Positions 1 to 13,762 are shown, numbered from the stretch's first letter. The stretch is 64,000 nt of DNA from Clytia hemisphaerica (GCA_902728285.1 CACVBU010000236.1:750194-814193), one strand, 5' to 3'. The notes: a model not told the origin generated them from the sequence alone. Made by a program: numbers and translations.

Positions 1-494
1 GTGGTTGTAAAGATATTCAAATTTTAGTGTCAAAAATTTGACTAAAAATGTCAAAAAAAGGTTAGGAAAATAGCTTGGAAAAATTCGAAAAATGTGTCAA
101 AAAAGAAAATAAAGAAATTTTCCAGTCATGCTTCTTAAATTTTGCATATCTCTTTTTCTAGTGTAGCTAGAGACCTCAAATTTGGAGGGAGAATTCTTTG
201 ATGGTGTTAAAATATTATTATATAAAAATATTTGTAAAATATTTAGTATATTAATTTATCAAAATAACAAAAGATATATCTTTTTTTGAAGAAAGAAGAC
301 ATTGCATTGTTTTATTTTTGTTTTTGAAGAAAATAGCTTGGAAAAGGCTTTAATGAGTCAAAAAAGGTGGTAGGACCCATTTTCAAGGGGCCTCTGGAAA
401 TGGAGGAACAAAAACTTATGAGTAAAGAATAAGTTCTTCTGAAAGGAGAAACCCCAAATGAAAAGAAAATCCATTTCGGCAGAAACTTTTTTTT

Positions 495-1303
495 GGGACA
501 TTCCGGGTTGGTCTAAAAAGCAGGGTAGCCAATTGGGGTAGCGAATTGGGCTAGGTTATGGGGTACCTAAATATTTTACAGACCAGAATAGAAATACCGA
601 AAATGAATGCATAGAACCACATTTTACTGACCAGGGAGCATGAATCTGATTGATACTTAGATTGATCATGCATGATTCCAAAGATAAACAAAGATATGAA
701 TTACCACGTGTTAATGCACGAGGAGTAAGAAAAAGAGCTTCATTATAATAGAGCTATTTCAAAAGACTTTTTGTACCTATTATAAGCTGCCATATTTTTG
801 AAAGGAATTATTTGTTTGAAACATCTAAACATGATTTAAATTAAACAATAGATTCAATAACAAAGGATTGTTAAGATATGACAAGATTAGAGATCACATG
901 GCCCAAAGGCGATTCTCATCAAATTACAGCTTCACAGAAATAACAATTAAAAACATAAATAAAATCTAAATCTAAAATATTAAAAACTGTTTTGTATATA
1001 TTTTTTATTCGGGTCTAGGTCTGTAAATTTTCAAATAAAGCCAAGAAGGAAGACAAAATGGCGCCAGGTCTCTTGAGAAGTAACAAAGTTCAGTACCTTT
1101 GGAAAAAAGGCTATTGTGGCTGAAGTTCGAAAGGAATCTTACATTTTATTACATGGAATCATTAAGAAGATGTTGTAATAGTATTTCCACATGAAAACAG
1201 GTTTCAGATTTCAAAAGTTTAGGCAAAAAGAGGTACCCCAAAACCCAGCCCAATTGGCTACCCCATTGGCTACCCTGCTTTTTAGACCAACCCGGACATT
1301 CCC
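495..1303. mobile_element. Inverted-repeat element
   Basis: Arms 495-568 and 1231-1303 are near-perfect inverted copies (about 74 bp) containing TTGGTCTAAAAAGCAGGGTA. About 660 bp of AT-rich sequence without coding content lies between. Non-autonomous DNA transposon likely. Confidence 0.7.
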
Positions 1304-1811
1304 ATGCTAAAGAAGCAAAAAAGTTAAAAAAACTGCATGAAAATGAAAGAACTAGAATTAGCAATTGTGATTTTTGAATTCCTCACCCTTTTTCTGATAA
1401 ACATACAAAGTTTCAGCCTCCAAATACATTTTCCTCCGTTTCCAGACACATTTGTTCTTCGATAGTTGCTAATTTTTTTCTCCCGTCGGCAAACAATTTT
1501 TAAAATGTTGCAAAATGTTTGGCATTTTACCACTTTGCCGTCTAGCCAGTGTCCACAGTGTTATATACCGCTGAAAAGCTAAGATCACGGGCTTTCATTT
1601 AGTAAAAACCGGAACGCTTTAGCATACATAGAAGAAAAGTTCCAAGGGTTCAAAGTTCACGGAAAAATGAAACATTTGGTTTGACGTCAACGAAAGTTAC
1701 ATGACTTCTGGAGTCGCTAATTCCTCTTTCATGCTGTGCAATTATCTTTTGTGTATCTATATCTGCTCCATTGTAAGGGAAGTTTAATGTTATAGTGACC
1801 CCCGTCTCTAT

Positions 1812-2155
1812 AGGACCCTGCCGACGCACCGGACCTAACGAACACCGGACACAAAAATCCGGTGTAAAAGAGAATTTTTTTTACCACCGGACAATCTCTA
1901 CACCGGACTTAAGGAAGTCGGATGTCCGGTGTCGGAGAAGGATATTTTTTCCCACCGGACAATCAAAACACCGGACATGACCAGTCCGGTGTGTCCGGTG
2001 TTTCTTAATTTTTTGTTTCATAAATGTCCGGCGTCCAAAATTCCCTGTATGCAAACACCGGACTGACAGCGGACTTATTGCATCCGGTGTAGTGAAAGGA
2101 TACTTTTTGCCACCGAACAAATACACCGGACAGTCCGGTGCGTCGACAGGGTCCT
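1812..2155. mobile_element. hAT-like MITE with 8-bp target duplication
   Basis: Inverted ends AGGACCCTGCCGACGCACC and GGTGCGTCGACAGGGTCCT are flanked by GTCTCTAT on both sides (1804-1811, 2156-2163). The inside is built of many CACCGGAC / GTCCGGTG units in both orientations. The 8-bp duplication points to hAT or a similar superfamily. Confidence 0.82.
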
Positions 2156-2345
2156 GTCTCTATGGCTCGCACTACGGAAAAACACTCTCGCCCCCCAAAC
2201 TTCCTGCGCAGATTTTTTTGTGAAACACTTTCGATTTCAGTGCCGTGGACATGTTACAAGATGGTAGGAGGTTTTTGTTTGTGTTTTTTGAACAGGAATC
2301 TTCAAAAAAATGGAACTTCAAAATGGAATATCTGAAAAACTACTA

Positions 2346-3105
2346 CCGTAGAGTCGTTTAATCTCGACATACGTCTTGCAATCTCGACATAGCTGTAGGC
2401 TGGTCTTCGAAATAAAAAATCAAACATAAACAAATACATACCAAAGTTATCAATCAATCACTAAAATGTACTCTCTCTATCACGTCACAGATTGTTAATA
2501 TAATATGAGAAATGTGAAGTGTTATTACTTATACTTATATTTGAAAAGAAAACTTTAACGATGTAGTAATCGCTAAAAACTAATTAGCATGCTTTCAACG
2601 AAGATGTCTAAATCACAACATCACAACATTTTGCACGCGAGGAATTTTTTAGTAGACATTTTTACCGTGAACCGAAAATAATAAAAAGAACCCGGTTTCC
2701 TTTTGAATTTAATGTGACCGCCATACTGGCCATCACGGCGTGCGGCCTGTTAGCGCCTAGAGCGTGTGTTTTTATATATAAGGAAGGGGAAACCAGGCTA
2801 AGCGCGCGATATATTTTTATCACGTGACTTGAAGCGTAATAAAGTTGTAAAATTTTAATGATGGACACGAGAAAGTTACGAGGAAGTTTCAAAGTTTGCA
2901 TGCGTTTCGTGTGTTGTGTAAAACTGCTTTATAATTTGGCTTTCTTTTTAATAAAGGATTGCAATGTTTACTGAACTTCTAGTTTGATGGATGAACTTGT
3001 TCGATAAGAATGATACCAAGAATTTCATTCAAGGTTTGTTTTGATTATTTTACAGATCCGGTGTCGAGATTGCAAGACGTATGTCGAGATTAAACGACTC
3101 TACGG
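2346..3105. mobile_element. Tc1/mariner-like MITE, perfect 44-bp ends
   Basis: Terminal repeats 2346-2389 and 3062-3105 are exact inverted copies starting CCGTAGAGTCG, flanked by TA on each side. No transposase is left. Confidence 0.82.
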
Positions 3106-4180
3106 TAAAGGTTGAAAGATAAGTGAACCCTCATTTTTTTTCTGAGGATAAGGGCTTTTCATTAAACTTGGTTTGACATTTTGAAAATGATTTTGAAATT
3201 TCGACTGACCCCCCTACCAATTATTGTGATTATGAGAGATAGTGAAAGTTTGATTGATAAATTTGGTTGAAGTACCAAATCAAACTTGTTGTCAAAAGAG
3301 ATTTAAACAGTAAGTGAAAATACAGCCCAGAAATCAACCATCCCAAGATTTGACCAATCGTCCCAAGTTTTAGAGCAGTTGACGGTAAATTGTTCGAGAA
3401 TTCAGGAGTTGAATTTTCTTCTACGAAAGAAAAGCTTTCATATTTGTTATGCAAGTTTAGTAGAAAATAGGAGAAAAATCTTACATTCTAGATGGAAACA
3501 CATTGATTCTGTCCTTGCCTGACATCTTGAGGGTGTTCTTTATTAAGTAAACCTCTCCAAGCACCAATTTCTAGAATTAAAAAAAAAAATGACCAGCTTG
3601 TGAATTTTATTTTGAATCCCGAGATTTTCTTGAGCAGGTCATTTTCGCGGGACAACTACAACATATTTGCAGGTTAGCATTCTTTGTAATCTCAGGACCA
3701 ATAAGTTTTTACCTAGGAATTCTTTTCGAAAATGATTTTCATAATCAATGATTTTGAAACTCTACATATTAATTTCAAATTAATTTTTTGAAGTAATTAA
3801 ATAAAGAACAGCTTTTAATTTGAGTTTTAAAGCAAATTATGAAAAAAATAGTGTAGTCCCGCTTTTGTAAGTAGGTAGTTTACTTTTCATGATAAACCAC
3901 GGAAACTAACCATGGGCTAACACACTAAAGTTTTTCCTAACAAAGTGTTGTAAATGATTTTCGTATTTCAGACTTTTGATTTTGCTTTGGGTTTTGCTGT
4001 AGAGATTGCTGAAGTTTGCTGAAATGCATGCGTTGTGATCTCGATCTATTTCGACTGACCGATGGACCAACTTTATCTAGGTAGGTGTTTTATTTCTTAG
4101 GGATTTTTCATTCATTAGCTGATGTGTATTGTAATAACCTACTTGGTTGGCCTGGGCGGGATCTATAATCTATCAGTTAC

Positions 4181-6100
4181 CGTGAGAGGTCCTAAAGCCG
4201 ACAGCCCAGCCTAAAGCCGATGGGGTCTTTCAAAGATACAAACTAAAATAAAAACAAACCTTTCGCTGTGACGCAACGAAGATACCAAAGTGTCAACTAA
4301 ACTGAGAGATTTGATACACTGAACCAATACACCTTATCGGAAATTCTACAAAAACAATTGCGCTAAAATGGATCCGTTGAAATTGGGAGTAAACATAAAT
4401 GGTAGCGAGAGTAGCGACGGTATGGCTAGCAATCCATGGAGTACGCTCGCGTAGTACGGCCCAGCTTCAACACTACATTTCCGTCACGTAAATATACTAC
4501 ATGAATTCTCTACCTGTATAAAAGATCCCGCCTAAAACAAGAACTCATTTGCTTATATCTGGCTTGTTTATGTTCCTAAAAATACACTGAATTTGAAAAA
4601 AACAAACAAAACAAAGCTTTCAACAGTCAGGCACATCCTGGCAAATGAACGGGGTGAGCATTTGCATAGGGTATTCATCACCCAGTTTAAATGAGAGGAC
4701 GTCTCAGGCTAAAAGTGTGAAAATGAATAAAAATGAACTTCAAACTGAAAAAGGGAAAAAAGGAAGAAAACTGGGAACTTTATTTTTTCATTAAAAGTTT
4801 CTTCAATCTTCGAAGACAAAATTGACCCATGGAAAAAAAATTTCATCTATGCAGTTCTTTGAAATGAAGCAAAATATTCCCAACCCGGTTCAATTAAACT
4901 GGGTATTCGGCGCTATTACGTCACTTTCGTTTTCGACCCCGTTCATTTGCCAATGGTCGCAAGTGAAAAATACCCCGTTCATTTGCCAGGATGTGCCTGA
5001 CTGTTCAAGATGCTAGCAGAAGCTATTAGAAAGAGAAAAACAACAACTTCGGTGGTTCTTCAGTTGATTTGGAGGCTCTATTGGCATCAACATTTTGGGT
5101 GTTTTGTAAGGCTTTTTGCCTGAAAATCGCAATATCGAGCTTTGTTTACCTCCCAAAAAGTGTTGCGTAGCAACAACGCGAGGAGGTGGAATTTCCGATA
5201 AGGTGTATTGAACCAAATAACAATAATTGCTTCTTATAACAAGACATATTTTTTTATTGCAATATGCACAACGTCATAAATGACAACAGTAGTAACAGCA
5301 TCATAAAAAGTAACGAGATGTTTTGATTTTCCAAAGCACACGAAAATATAAAAGAGGTCTGTGTACAAGCGTGCTCATTTTGAAACGTTACGTAATCAAG
5401 CCTGGTTTCTATTACTTACACTGGCACTTGGCTTGATTGCGGGGCCAGGACGTTGTGTAAGGATACATATAGACGACGTATATTTCATTATATTATATAT
5501 TACATGATAAGAATACAAATAGACAACGTATATTACAATCATTATGTATTACATGACACCTTGCTCCTATTCTAGTAAAGATAATATATGTTGTCAAAGA
5601 GTACACTTAAATGAAGAGCTATCCGATTGCGGCCCTTCCGTAAATAAACATCCGGACTTATAGGTGGTAAAGAGGGCGTTGATAGTTGCCGCCTCATAGA
5701 TTCGATGTTTGTTATTCAAATTAGTGCTACCACATCCGCCCTTTTTTCAAATTCGCGCCATTTTTACAATTTAGTCTGTTTGTTTCTTGATGGAAACCAG
5801 TACAAGTTGTTTCGTATTTTTCCCGCACAAGTCACTTTTATTACAAAACTGTTATCGTTTTAAACTTGAGCAACTGATCCAGAATAAAAGGTAATTATTT
5901 TTACAACTCGCACTTTTTAATTACATTAATTGACATCTTGACATTACAGCTATCTTGTTAGATGTTTTGTTTCGAGAGTTCTAGCAATAGTTTATCGTTC
6001 AACTTGGAGAGGGAATGTTTGTAAACATAGAATTTTTTTTCATAACAGTTATTTGGGGGGTCGGAATTAGGCTGGGCTGTCGGCTTTAGGACCTCTCACG
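4181..6100. mobile_element. 1.9-kb inverted-repeat element carrying a nested MITE
   Basis: Ends 4181-4214 and 6067-6100 match as exact inverted copies (start CGTGAGAGGTCCTAAAGCC). An inner pair (about 4319-4345 and 5188-5213) is also inverted. A separate MITE sits at 4624-5003. No transposase frame seen. Confidence 0.7.
4624..5003. mobile_element. Nested MITE with TTCAA duplication
   Basis: Inverted ends of about 31 bp starting CAGTCAGGCACATCCTGG. TTCAA occurs directly before (4619-4623) and after (5004-5008). It lies inside the 4181-6100 element and is therefore younger. Confidence 0.78.
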
Positions 6101-6784
6101 ACCCTCCAGTATAGACCTAACTCTTCATACAAAAGTTACGGGAAATGCATATTTGGACTTTGTACACTATGCTGCACGCCAGCATTTAAGCTGAAGTCCC
6201 ACAAAAGCCGGACAAAAATCAGTTTTTTGCAGTTTGCAAAAAAACACCACATAGAAGATCTTTCAAATTCAGTATGTGGATAGAGCAGTAAAAAACACAA
6301 CTTTTCTATTTTTCCTTTTTTTTGCAAAAGTTCTAAGAATGATAAGGATAATGATAATTGAATACTATCCACTGATAATCTGCGGCGCTATCGTAAAGCT
6401 AGAATCGCTTCGCGTACTCTTCGCTTGAGAAAACGATCGACGGATTAAATTTTTCACCCGCGCGGGAGTTTGCAGGCGTTCTGCAAGCATTCTGCGAGCG
6501 TTCTCGGCTCAATCCTCAGCTCAATCCTCAAACAGTGTTAAAATGGTAGACTCAGCTGTGACAGATATTATTTCGATGGAAGTTGTTGGAATGTTTGCAA
6601 GACTCTTGACAGAAAATCTTTTGTTTTATTGTCAATGATGACAGTTGACAGTGCTGTTATTAATTTTGATAGATCTGATATATTGATGTTTGTAAGTGCA
6701 CTTTATAGTTTTGAACCCCATTGAAGAATCATATTCTGGTTTTCATGTTATTAGATGCTGTTTTAGAGCTTTAGAGCTAGCCTG

Positions 6785-7696
6785 CCCTCGACATGGCCCG
6801 AGAATTCTCGGACCAAAACTTTTATTGGAATTCGCGTAAAGCCCGAGTATGGCCCGAGCTGGCCCGAGAATTCGGGCCGTGTTCGGGCCACACGCGGGCC
6901 ACGCACGGGCCACACTCGGGCCAATTTTTGAAAACATGATTTAAACAGGCGTGTAATTTCAGGACTGAATTTTTTTAACATTTTCGTTGAGAAAAACTTG
7001 GTTTCTCTTAATTATATTTTAAATATATAAATGTTGTAAATTCATATAAATATTAAATGTCTTATTTGATATGAAAACATAGTTATAAATATACTTAGGT
7101 TGGAAATATTTGCTAGTAAACTGGTCCTGGTTTTAAACTGAAGCGTGTCCACGCATTGAGTTTAAAGCCTGAAGGGCTAGAGTTCAATCTCTGATATGAT
7201 ACACAAATGTAACCTTTCTCAGGTAAGAAAAAGTGAAGCCTTAAAAAATGCGCCGCATCTTTGACGACAGATTGAATCTAGCAATTCCTTTGTTTATGAT
7301 TGATATTTTTTTTGAAATTTAGCGGTAAATTTTAGTTTCAATGTGTCATTTGTGTAAAACCCAGGCGAGCCGCTCAAGGCCGCGCAATTTTTGTAGGATT
7401 TGTTGGCTTCAAATCCTACCAAAAAGATTGACTTCTAGCCCTTCGGGCTTCTACTTCATTGTGTCCACGGGAAGCTCGTAAAGTTTTTTTGAGCGATATA
7501 AACAAAACAGACAAATCTTATTTTGTACTATTTTGTTTGACTGGACATGCTGAATCAATTTAAATATGGAATCTCCTGACATGGCCCGAACATGGCCCAA
7601 ATGACTCGGGTCATGCTCGGGCCAAAAGAATTGATAGGGTCTCTCGGCCCGAACATGGCCCAAAGAGGCCCGAGAATTCTCGGGCCATGTCGAGGG
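6785..7696. mobile_element. Inverted-repeat element rich in GGCCCGAG units
   Basis: Ends CCCTCGACATGGCCCGAG are inverted at both sides. Each end carries a cluster of GGCCCGAG/CTCGGGCC units (6785-6925 and 7575-7690). The core (about 7141-7450) is related to 61505-61690 and 62600-62642. Confidence 0.7.
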
Positions 7697-8088
7697 TCGT
7701 GTTACATCAATATGCCAAAAACATTTTGTTCAACCACCTTCACTTCAAGATAGGCCACCATAGAATGAACTTCCTTTTATAGGTGAACCATATTCATGTG
7801 GCTTTCAGCCTTGCACTCCATTGTTTTGCATATGCATTAATGTGACTACTGCTGGAGTTTTTTGATTATTCAACAGGACATCCCGACTAGCAAAAGGTCT
7901 ATCAGATATTTACTCAACCCCAAAACTTCTATATGGCCATCTTCAAGCCTTTAAAAAGTCTCACATAGCTAAAAATCTAAAAAATCTTAGTTTAAACAGC
8001 CTTCAGCCACCCAGAAAATAGATACCTAATCACTATTAAATAATAGAAATCTTGAGAAATGTTGGCGAGGCTCAGCAGAAAATCATTA

Positions 8089-8358
8089 CATAGTTTCTAG
8101 AGGGGTCAAGACCCCCCCCCTTAGGTAAGACGACCCCCCTTAAGTGCTAACCCCCCCTTAGGAAATTAATTTAAAATTTCACACCCCCTTAGAAAATCAG
8201 TATAAATGAAACGATTGTACAAGAGTCATAATTCAAGGAAGATCCCCCTTATCTAAGAAGATCCCCCCTTAGGAAAGTCAAACTTTTAACACCCCCCTTG
8301 CTTTTGGTTCATCAAAACCCAAGACCCCCCCCCCCTAAATGTAGGGGTAGAAACTATG
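8089..8358. mobile_element. C-rich MITE with CATTA duplication
   Basis: Inverted ends CATAGTTTCTA flanked by CATTA (8084-8088, 8359-8363). The inside repeats CCCCCCTTAGGAAA-like units, strongly strand-asymmetric with C runs up to 13. Confidence 0.7.
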
Positions 8359-9289
8359 CATTACCACCTATTCCTTATGTCTCAAAAATTGTTTAAACTG
8401 GTTTAAAGTGCCTGAAAATTTGCAAAATTGATAACAGGACCCCCTAAAATTCTTGAAAATCTGGTCACTTTACAAGGGATTTACAGAGGCTACTGACAAC
8501 TTCAGAGCTACACAGTGATAAAAGCTGAGATTTTTTTCATTCTTTGGGTAAAAAACAGTACTCTTCCATGATTTTCAAAACATAGATTTTTTTGAATTTT
8601 CTTACATGCTGTGAACATTCAGAAAATCAAAAGAAACCCATATGCAATTTGAAATATTTTCTCTCATATTCAAATTTTTACTCCAAAAGCCAAAACTTAA
8701 CAAGCCCTCAAGTTGCCATTATTTATTAAGACCTAAAATTTTGGGATTCTTGAGTTTTTCACTATTATTTACCAAATACCACCTGATTTCTTAGAGAATA
8801 TGGTATTAGATGCTATTAAAACTGTGTTGATTAAAGATAATCAAGGCTCGAATGCTAATTATTTTTTGTTTTTTCAAATATTATATAGCAATCATCTACT
8901 TTGGATTGATGTTAGTTGTGAACAATTTCTCAAACACCTGTGGAAAATATCAAATATCCTTTGGAAGATCTCAGCAGCAGCATGATAATCCATGATCCAA
9001 TTGGAATGTATCTTACAAGAAAAGTGGATTACAATGGGTATGTATATTTCTCTTTATGTAAAAGACCAGCTTGTGTACAAGAGTTTCTTTAAAACATTGT
9101 TAATTTTGAATAATCTCTGTCTGGGATGACTATTCAAAATATCAGTAGTTTAATCAGCCGCAGTGACTCTTTAAATAGGTTCAACAATTTTTTTCCAGAA
9201 CAGATATAGGATACAAGTTTTGTATTGGATTTGTTCTGAAATCCAGGAAAAATTTTCTACCTATAAAGTATTTGTAAGATATTTGGTTT

Positions 9290-9990
9290 TTCCTGTAAAA
9301 GATGTGTTCTGAACATTATCCAATAGGCAACAATTATACCCCTGTCTCCTTGAAAGATGTGGTTTGAACTTTTTCTAGGGGGGGGGGGTTTCAGGGGGTA
9401 CCCGATTCCGCAATTCCGCCAATTTTTTCTCCAATTTCCGTCAAACCGTCTTAAATTGAACAAAAATTCCGTCACTGAAAATTCCTTTGAAATTCAATAT
9501 TTTTGTCGAAAATTCCGCAAATTTTGAATATCTTTTACCAATTCCGAAATTCCGCAAATTTTTTTGCTAAATTCCGTTTTTCCGCACTAAAATTGTCTAA
9601 TTTTCCGTCTCCGTCAGAGAACCCAATTTCCGTAATTCCGTCTAAATTTTCGCCAAATTCTGCCACTCCGTCCGAAAAAAGGGCCGATTCCGCTCCTCCG
9701 CCAACCATGAACCCCCCCCCTTTCTAGGGTTTTCTAGGTAAAAAAAATGCATTGTTTTCTCTTGGAATATACCACTGCCTCCTTGAAAGATGTGTGTTTG
9801 TTCGGAAGATTTCAAGAGTTACCTAATCAACAAGAACACATCCAGGTTTCATCGATTCCCTTTCTTCTCATTTCAGAGCTTATCAAGATCTCTAGGCCTA
9901 CCATGTTCCTAGAACACATCCGAAAAAAGATTGCTTCACTCATCATAGGCTGCTTTTGTACGACCTTTTTAGATTTTTACAGCACTAGGT
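9290..9990. repeat. AAGATGTGTTCTGAA-family repeat with AATTCCG insert
   Basis: Outer blocks carry AAGATGTGTTCTGAA and CCCCTGTCTCCTTGAAAGATG units related to 53311-53842. An inner block (9370-9727) is bounded by G and C runs and holds many AATTCCG-like units. Confidence 0.55.
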
Positions 9991-10148
9991 TTTTTATTTC
10001 AATTTCTCCTTAATCATGCTCAGTATTTTCCAGCCTAATTCGAAATCGAAAAAGTCAAATAATTCAAATAAGAACCGAGAGGGAAGCGTTTTACACTCAT
10101 TCAAAATTGCGTATATATAAAAAAGGATAAGGATTGATAATCAGATTA

Positions 10149-10965
10149 CTCTAGGGGCTGAGTTAGGTCTCGTATGCACATCGGCGTATAGTCATTTTTT
10201 CTTTTGATCATGAAAGTATAGTCCTTGAAAAGTCAGAAAACGTGTGTGGTGTTATTTGGATCAGGCACAAATTTCCATAATGGCGGATTGTAGATTTTCA
10301 ACCCTTTTTAGCCCATTCTTTTTTAACTTTAAACATAGACATATTATATACCAATCGATCACAAATTTTATGCTGATTAAGAAAAACTTCAGAATCATGG
10401 TCTGAAAATTTCGTTATCTGGAGATATGAAGCAGTTTCGATTTTGATTTTTTGAAATGACTACTTTTGGTTCCAAATTTGCGTGGCTGTAACATTTGATT
10501 GGCTTACTTGATTTACTTGAAATTTTCGGAGGGCCTTGCCTACCGTTCAAATAATAAAATTCAGGAAAATTTATTTTTCTTCATGAATTTCGAAATCCAT
10601 AATGGTGGATTCAAAACTTTCTTTCGTCACATGGGCACTTAGGCTCTGCTAGCCCAAGAAAAATATTTTTTGAGCTTAAAACCCTGCATATTATATACCA
10701 ATCGATCAGAAATTTTATACTGATTAAGAAAAAGGTCAGTACCATGGTCTGAAAATTTTGCTATCTCGAGCTATGAAGTACTTTCGTTTTCAAAACTTAG
10801 AAAACGTAAGTACTTCGTATCTCTTGATATTGATTATGGAAATTTGTGCCTGATCCAAATAACGCCATACACGTTTTCTGACTCTTCAAGGACTATACTT
10901 TCATGATCAAAAGAAAAAATGACTATACGCCGATGCGCATACGGGACCTAACTCAGCCCCTAGAG
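10149..10965. mobile_element. Tc1/mariner-like element with long arms
   Basis: TA-flanked; ends CTCTAGGGGCTGAGTTAGG. Arms of about 140 bp (10149-10288, 10827-10965) are inverted. Inside, 10330-10440 and 10686-10790 are direct repeats of each other. Confidence 0.78.
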
Positions 10966-11685
10966 TAGATGAGAGCTGGTAGTGCTTTTGATTTTTGGTT
11001 TTTGAGCTAAAATATCTCTATTCTCTAACTGTAAATTATCCGCTGAATAGAGCCTGAAACTTCCCTATACAGTACCAACAACTTTTCGAGAAACAATTTC
11101 TGGCAGTTAATAATCAGTTTGATAAGCTTTATTGTTCACACCAGAATTAACTGAAACGTTTCTTGCCAAAGTTGAACGACGCCGAAAATAAACAAAATTG
11201 ATAGCACTGAGAATTAAGAAGGGCCATTACCGTAATCAATGTAATAAAAATGATGTCGTTCTGTTTTGAATGAAATCTGTTGATTTTTGATTTGTTTTAT
11301 GTTGAGTCTTCGAAGCATCTTTAATAGAAGAATATGAGAAAATTAATTGTAAAAAATGTCAGTTAGTCAGTTAGTCAGTTAGTTAAAATACTAATTATTT
11401 GGAGGGAAAGTTAGTTAAAATCTATTATGCAGAATCTAAATAGATACTAAGTGAAAATACCGGGTGCACCAAAAAAAAGTATACAGGTTTGTCAAGATAT
11501 TGTGAGCTTCAGGATTTAATTTTTTGTTTATTCTTTTTTTATTGTATAGAGGATGCTCTAACTTGAATTTTGAGCTCTTATACATTAAATTTGAAAAAGT
11601 AGTTCGAAAATTATTTTAAAAAAACTGACTTATTTTCAATGTCGAAATTTCAAAAGATCATCAAAAACAGCAATCAGTAAATATA

Positions 11686-11842
11686 GTAGAGTCTCTTTAA
11701 CTCGAACCTCTAAAACTCAAATGTCACCTTAACGCGAGCAAGTTTTCTGGTCCCTTTAGTTAACAATGCCTTATAAACCAGTTTCCAAAACTCGAACAAA
11801 TTTGCGCTCCCCGCGTGTGTTCAAATTATAGAGACCACACTG
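11686..11842. mobile_element. Pogo/Tigger-like MITE, degenerate
   Basis: Starts near TAGTAGAGTCTCTTTAACTC and ends near GAGACCACACTGTA, with CTCGAAC motifs inside, like the copies at 32292, 34437 and 48920. Confidence 0.5.
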
Positions 11843-12609
11843 TATGTAACTTGCAAAGGAGTTAATGTTTTAACCTTTTAATTTGTTATAATAACAAGTT
11901 TTAAGAAAAACATAAAGATTCCAGAAAAGGCTAAGGAAATGCGGAAAAATCCATTGTTTTACTATTTTAACCACTAAAGTAAGATAAAATTAAAAAGGTT
12001 TTCTGGTTCTTATATTTTATAAATTGTTACTGTAGATTATGTAAAAACCATAAATTATCGGTATAGTTAGTATCAGTTTAAACTACCTGTCTGTAATGAA
12101 CTCTTCTCTGATTAAATTTTAACTATTCGAATCTGGAGTAACGTGGCATTGTTGTGGGACAATGTACAAATCTGAACTTGCTTCCAGTTCGGTTTCCAAA
12201 TTGAAACGTTGGAATATGTTGATGACTGCAGGATAATTGAAGGTTTGGTTGAAATTGTCTGATTGTCAGCTTAAATTCATGTGCAAAAAATAACTTTCTT
12301 TTCTAGCCCTTTTTCGAATTTATTGGTAAAGACGAATTTAGTTTGAAATGCTAGAAACACTTCGTTGGAAAGATAATCGAGTTTTATAACCATTATTATC
12401 TCATTTCATAATGTGATATTTTGATTATGTTTACCTGAAACTTTATTTTTATTGCATGTACGTATTTTGTAAATGTTATTCTAATTTGTTCTTTTTAATC
12501 CATGTTTAAATGTGCTTTACTCTTCATATTCTTCATATTCTTGACACGACACTTTTTTTTTTGTAAGAACAAACAAGAACAGGTTTAAAATGGTTAAAAT
12601 TTTAAAAAC

Positions 12610-12825
12610 AAGTTAAAAAGATATCGAGGCTTCGAAAACTCTTAAATCATTCGATATCTTAGAAAAATGGGGAAATGGACAAAAATACTCACAAAATGGT
12701 GAAAATAAGAACATGTTAAGAATATTTTTAGGCTTAAAACTCAAAAAGTTAAGAACATCCGGGATATCATCTAATATATCCTGGAAAATTTTGGATATCT
12801 TTAAAAACAATCTTCCCATTTTGGA
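12610..12825. repeat. Degenerate copy of the CACGTTTTTTATAAG MITE
   Basis: Contains the AAATAAGAACATGTTAAGAA and TTAGGCTTAAAACTC blocks found at 58874-59123 (and inverted at 20008-20232), with changed ends. Confidence 0.5.
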
Positions 12826-13762
12826 TTTTTAGAATTCAACTATAATATTTTTCTTCTTCAATTTACCATGAATTCATGAATTTACTAATTACTTAACTTA
12901 TTCTGTACAGTATATGGGCTAAGTCGCGATATATGGTGTGTCTGAAACTGCCGTTCTTTTTCACGTCCTTCAGAAAATGCAGATACATATGTGACTTTAG
13001 AAGATGGATAGAAGATATAGCATCTAAAAGGTCAACCAGTATTTTGGGGTCCTAGAATCAGCATTGATAAAACCGAAAATTCTAAATATGAGAAACAGCA
13101 ATAAATTATGGAATTCCATTCCTATCAGCTTGAGTTAATAGTTTATAACAAAAAATTAACATTATATATAAAAATTTTCGCTGAATCAGCAAAAACGGCA
13201 AATTTTGTCATTTTTTAACAAAATATAGGAGAAAAATACCTTTAAAGCTTAATATTTTCAGTTTCAGTTAAGCTGTTTTTCTAAAATTTTTACAGCATAT
13301 TCCATACATGAATAGAACTATTTTCAAAAGAGATTGATTTTCAGAAACTTGATTAAGACGTTGTAAATCAAAATTGTCATTTTGAAAATTTCTAAATTTT
13401 CAGTTTGGACTTTGCATCATTGAAAATCTTGAAATATTTTATAAAAATTATAAATTTTACATCCATCGGGTCGTAAATTTAAGGGAAAACACAAATATGT
13501 TCATAATTTCTCCCCCTATTACCACTGGGCTTAATTTGATTTTCACTACACCTACGTTTTGGGGGCCCCAAACCTCCGTTTTGACAACCAGGGGTATACT
13601 GTAAAAATCTTATCAAACAAATTTATGCCCAAAACCCTCTAAATCACATTTCAAAACTATGGTCAAAAATTTTTGTAAAACCTCTTTTCCTCTAGATTTA
13701 AGAGAAATTTCAAATTTGATCGACGTTTTGGGGGCCACATACTGTATGGTGTGTTGTATTGT

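Noticed and set aside
8100-8340. CRISPR-like or satellite array
   Set aside because: Units vary in spacing, the genome is eukaryotic, and inverted ends with a target duplication explain the block as a MITE.
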